Shown: positions 62,683 through 64,000 of the stretch, piece after piece
Layout of the letters: every line of letters starts with the position of its first letter
Numbering within the stretch: position 1 is the first letter of the stretch
Origin: Rugosimonospora sp040255525
Lineage (GTDB): Bacteria; Actinomycetota; Actinomycetes; Mycobacteriales; Micromonosporaceae
Reading direction: 5' to 3'
Length of the DNA stretch: 64,000 nt
Assembly: GCA_040255525.1 (NCBI GenBank)
Contig: JBDZVD010000018.1
Span: 1-64,000, forward strand
Position numbers and translations under genes: made by a program
The notes under the pieces: generated by a model
The model's database searches: none
Told to the model about the DNA's origin: nothing
What the model saw: only the letters and a program-made list of their open reading frames with translations

Positions 62683-64000
62683 TCAGCTGTCCTGTGCCAC
62701 GCCGAGCTGACGCAGCACGCTCTGGCTGACCGATTGCCGGTCGAACTTGCCCTGGTTGCCGGTCGCCGGCAGGCTCTCCTCGGCTATCAGGTACCGCGGG
62801 ACCATGTGCCTGGGCAGCTCCTCCTCCAGGAATTTCCGGAAGGCGTCCTCGTCCACCGGCGCCTCGCTGGTGTACATCAGCGCGATGTCCGCACCGATCT
62901 CGGTGTTGGCTACGCCGACGGCCACACAACCGGCGATGCCCGGGTACCGGTTCGCCACGTCCTCCACCTCGGTCGGACTCACCCGGAACCCGGAAGTCTT
63001 TATCATCGCGTCCCGGCGGCCGATGAAGTAGAGGTACCCGTCGGCGTCGCGGGTGACGATGTCGCCGCTGAATACGACGGTCTCGCCGGGAAACTGGGGC
63101 AGGGTGCGAAACCGTTTCGCGGTCTCTTCCGGCGCGTTCCAGTAGCCGTTGGCCACGCAGCCGCCGCGGTGCACCAACTCGCCCCGCTCACCGGGGCCGA
63201 CCTCGCGCAGCGAGTCGTCCAGCACGAGTAGCTCGACGTCGGGGATGGCGCGGCCGATGGAGCCGGGCCGTGCCGAGAGCTGGTCCGGCGGCAGGTAGGT
63301 GGACCGGAACGCCTCGGTCAACCCGTACATCAGAAACACGGCCGCGTTCGGAAACGTGCTCGTCATCTGCTCGATCATCCGCGCGGACACCGCCCCGCCC
63401 GAGGTGCACACGTAGCGCACGGCGGACAGGTCGCCCTTCGGCTGGAAACGCATCAGCCGCTCATCGAACATCCGCGTGATGATCACCGGCATCACTGGCA
63501 GCACGGTAATGCGCTCCTCGGCCAGCAGCCGGAACAGGCTTGCCGGGAAGACCAGCTCGTGCAGGTACAGCCGGGCGCCGGTGAGCATGCATTGCCACAA
63601 CTGGTTGAGCCCGTAGTCGAAGTTCAGCGACAGCACTGAGCATATCCGGTCGTCCCGGCGGGTGCCCAGGTAGCCGGAGGTGATGTGGGCACCGTGCCAG
63701 AGGTTGCGATGGGTGACCATGATGCCCTTGGGCCGCCCGGTCGACCCGGACGAGTAGATGATCGCCGCCAGATCCTCGCTGATGGCCTGCTGCGGTACCG
63801 GCGCGGTCGGGTCGGTCGGGTCCACCAGCCGCGAGCCGGGCAGCAGCGGCAGATCGGGTGCCGCCTCGCGCAGCTCGTCAGCGCGCACGTCGTCGGTGAC
63901 GGCCAGGCGCAGTCCGGCGTCCGTGACGATGTGCGAAATGTTGTCGTGTTTGAGTCCGGGCAGGATCGGCACGATCACCGCATCGGCAAGCAGCACCCCG
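62683..64000 (-). CDS. AMP-forming acyl/aminoacyl ligase, N-terminus beyond the window
   Basis: The visible 439 residues are an adenylate-forming enzyme: IIYSSGSTGRPKGIMVTH (the phosphate-binding A3 motif), YGLTEAFRSTYLP (A5), VVFSGDIVTRDADGYLYFIGRRDAMIKTSGFRVSP (A7-A8) and GNQGKFDR with the catalytic Lys (A10). The reading frame runs off the right edge; about 60-80 N-terminal residues should lie outside. It resembles stand-alone acyl-CoA ligases and A domains of the exosortase-associated type. It likely activates the starter acid for the ACP at 57320. First visible gene of the ligase-exporter-ATP-grasp operon. Confidence 0.88.
   Translation of the reverse strand, partial: GVLLADAVIVPILPGLKHDNISHIVTDAGLRLAVTDDVRADELREAAPDLPLLPGSRLVDPTDPTAPVPQQAISEDLAAIIYSSGSTGRPKGIMVTHRNLWHGAHITSGYLGTRRDDRICSVLSLNFDYGLNQLWQCMLTGARLYLHELVFPASLFRLLAEERITVLPVMPVIITRMFDERLMRFQPKGDLSAVRYVCTSGGAVSARMIEQMTSTFPNAAVFLMYGLTEAFRSTYLPPDQLSARPGSIGRAIPDVELLVLDDSLREVGPGERGELVHRGGCVANGYWNAPEETAKRFRTLPQFPGETVVFSGDIVTRDADGYLYFIGRRDAMIKTSGFRVSPTEVEDVANRYPGIAGCVAVGVANTEIGADIALMYTSEAPVDEDAFRKFLEEELPRHMVPRYLIAEESLPATGNQGKFDRQSVSQSVLRQLGVAQDS

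Noticed and set aside
1..64000. tRNA, rRNA or CRISPR arrays
   Set aside because: No cloverleaf-like segment with T-loop consensus, no rRNA-like stretch and no regularly spaced repeats were recognised on reading.

Overview
The window is high-GC actinomycete DNA: nearly every third codon position is G or C, there are many GTG starts, and stop/start overlaps of the ATGA and GTGA type are common. The insertion-sequence debris, MobC-type plasmid remnant and density of biosynthetic genes suggest a filamentous actinomycete, perhaps of the Micromonosporaceae; this is inference. No rRNA, tRNA or CRISPR array was seen.

Left third (1-29.8 kb): a patchwork of plant-polysaccharide genes separated by insertion-sequence scars. 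A GH27 alpha-galactosidase and a 1406-residue GH35 beta-galactosidase, both secreted, lie between an IS110/IS5 scar (1-1.7 kb) and a chimeric scar (9.0-9.4 kb). Next comes a regulated hemicellulose utilisation locus: GH39, GH43, GH51, a LacI-type repressor, GH95, an ABC sugar importer (lipoprotein plus two permeases), a YesL-like protein, a decayed permease, a GH36 alpha-galactosidase and a GH120 beta-xylosidase. Three near-identical copies of TTATCGATAA (before lacI, between GH95 and the importer, and before GH120) define a probable regulon. IS110, IS630 and integrase fragments end this region at 28-29.7 kb.

Middle (29.8-53.1 kb): two compact biosynthetic clusters flank a remnant of a mobile element. 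The first is a five-gene minus-strand operon: two proteins of unknown function, a cobalamin-dependent radical SAM enzyme, a HemN-like radical SAM enzyme and a second cobalamin-dependent radical SAM enzyme, with a divergent MFS exporter. The second (40.3-49.7 kb) looks like a RiPP cluster: a 36-residue, strongly acidic, Tyr-ending peptide gene with a strong ribosome binding site, then SagB-like oxidase, TPR protein, MATE exporter, second SagB-like oxidase, S9 peptidase, second TPR protein, O-methyltransferase and flavin reductase. A methionyl-tRNA synthetase gene lies tail-to-tail with it, followed by an HTH/NB-ARC regulator that has lost its C-terminus.

Right end (53.2-64 kb): a carrier-protein pathway with a BtrK-like PLP decarboxylase, a P450, a beta-lactamase-fold protein with Cys in place of the nucleophilic Ser, a small protein, an ACP, two FGE-fold proteins lacking the copper-binding cysteines, an LLM flavin monooxygenase, an ATP-grasp ligase, an MFS exporter and an AMP-forming ligase cut by the window edge. 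The ACP, ATP-grasp, PLP decarboxylase and LLM set matches the logic of the butirosin side-chain pathway (BtrI/J/K/O). The strongest candidate for an undescribed system is the 40-50 kb peptide cluster with its two complementary, partly degenerate SagB-like enzymes.
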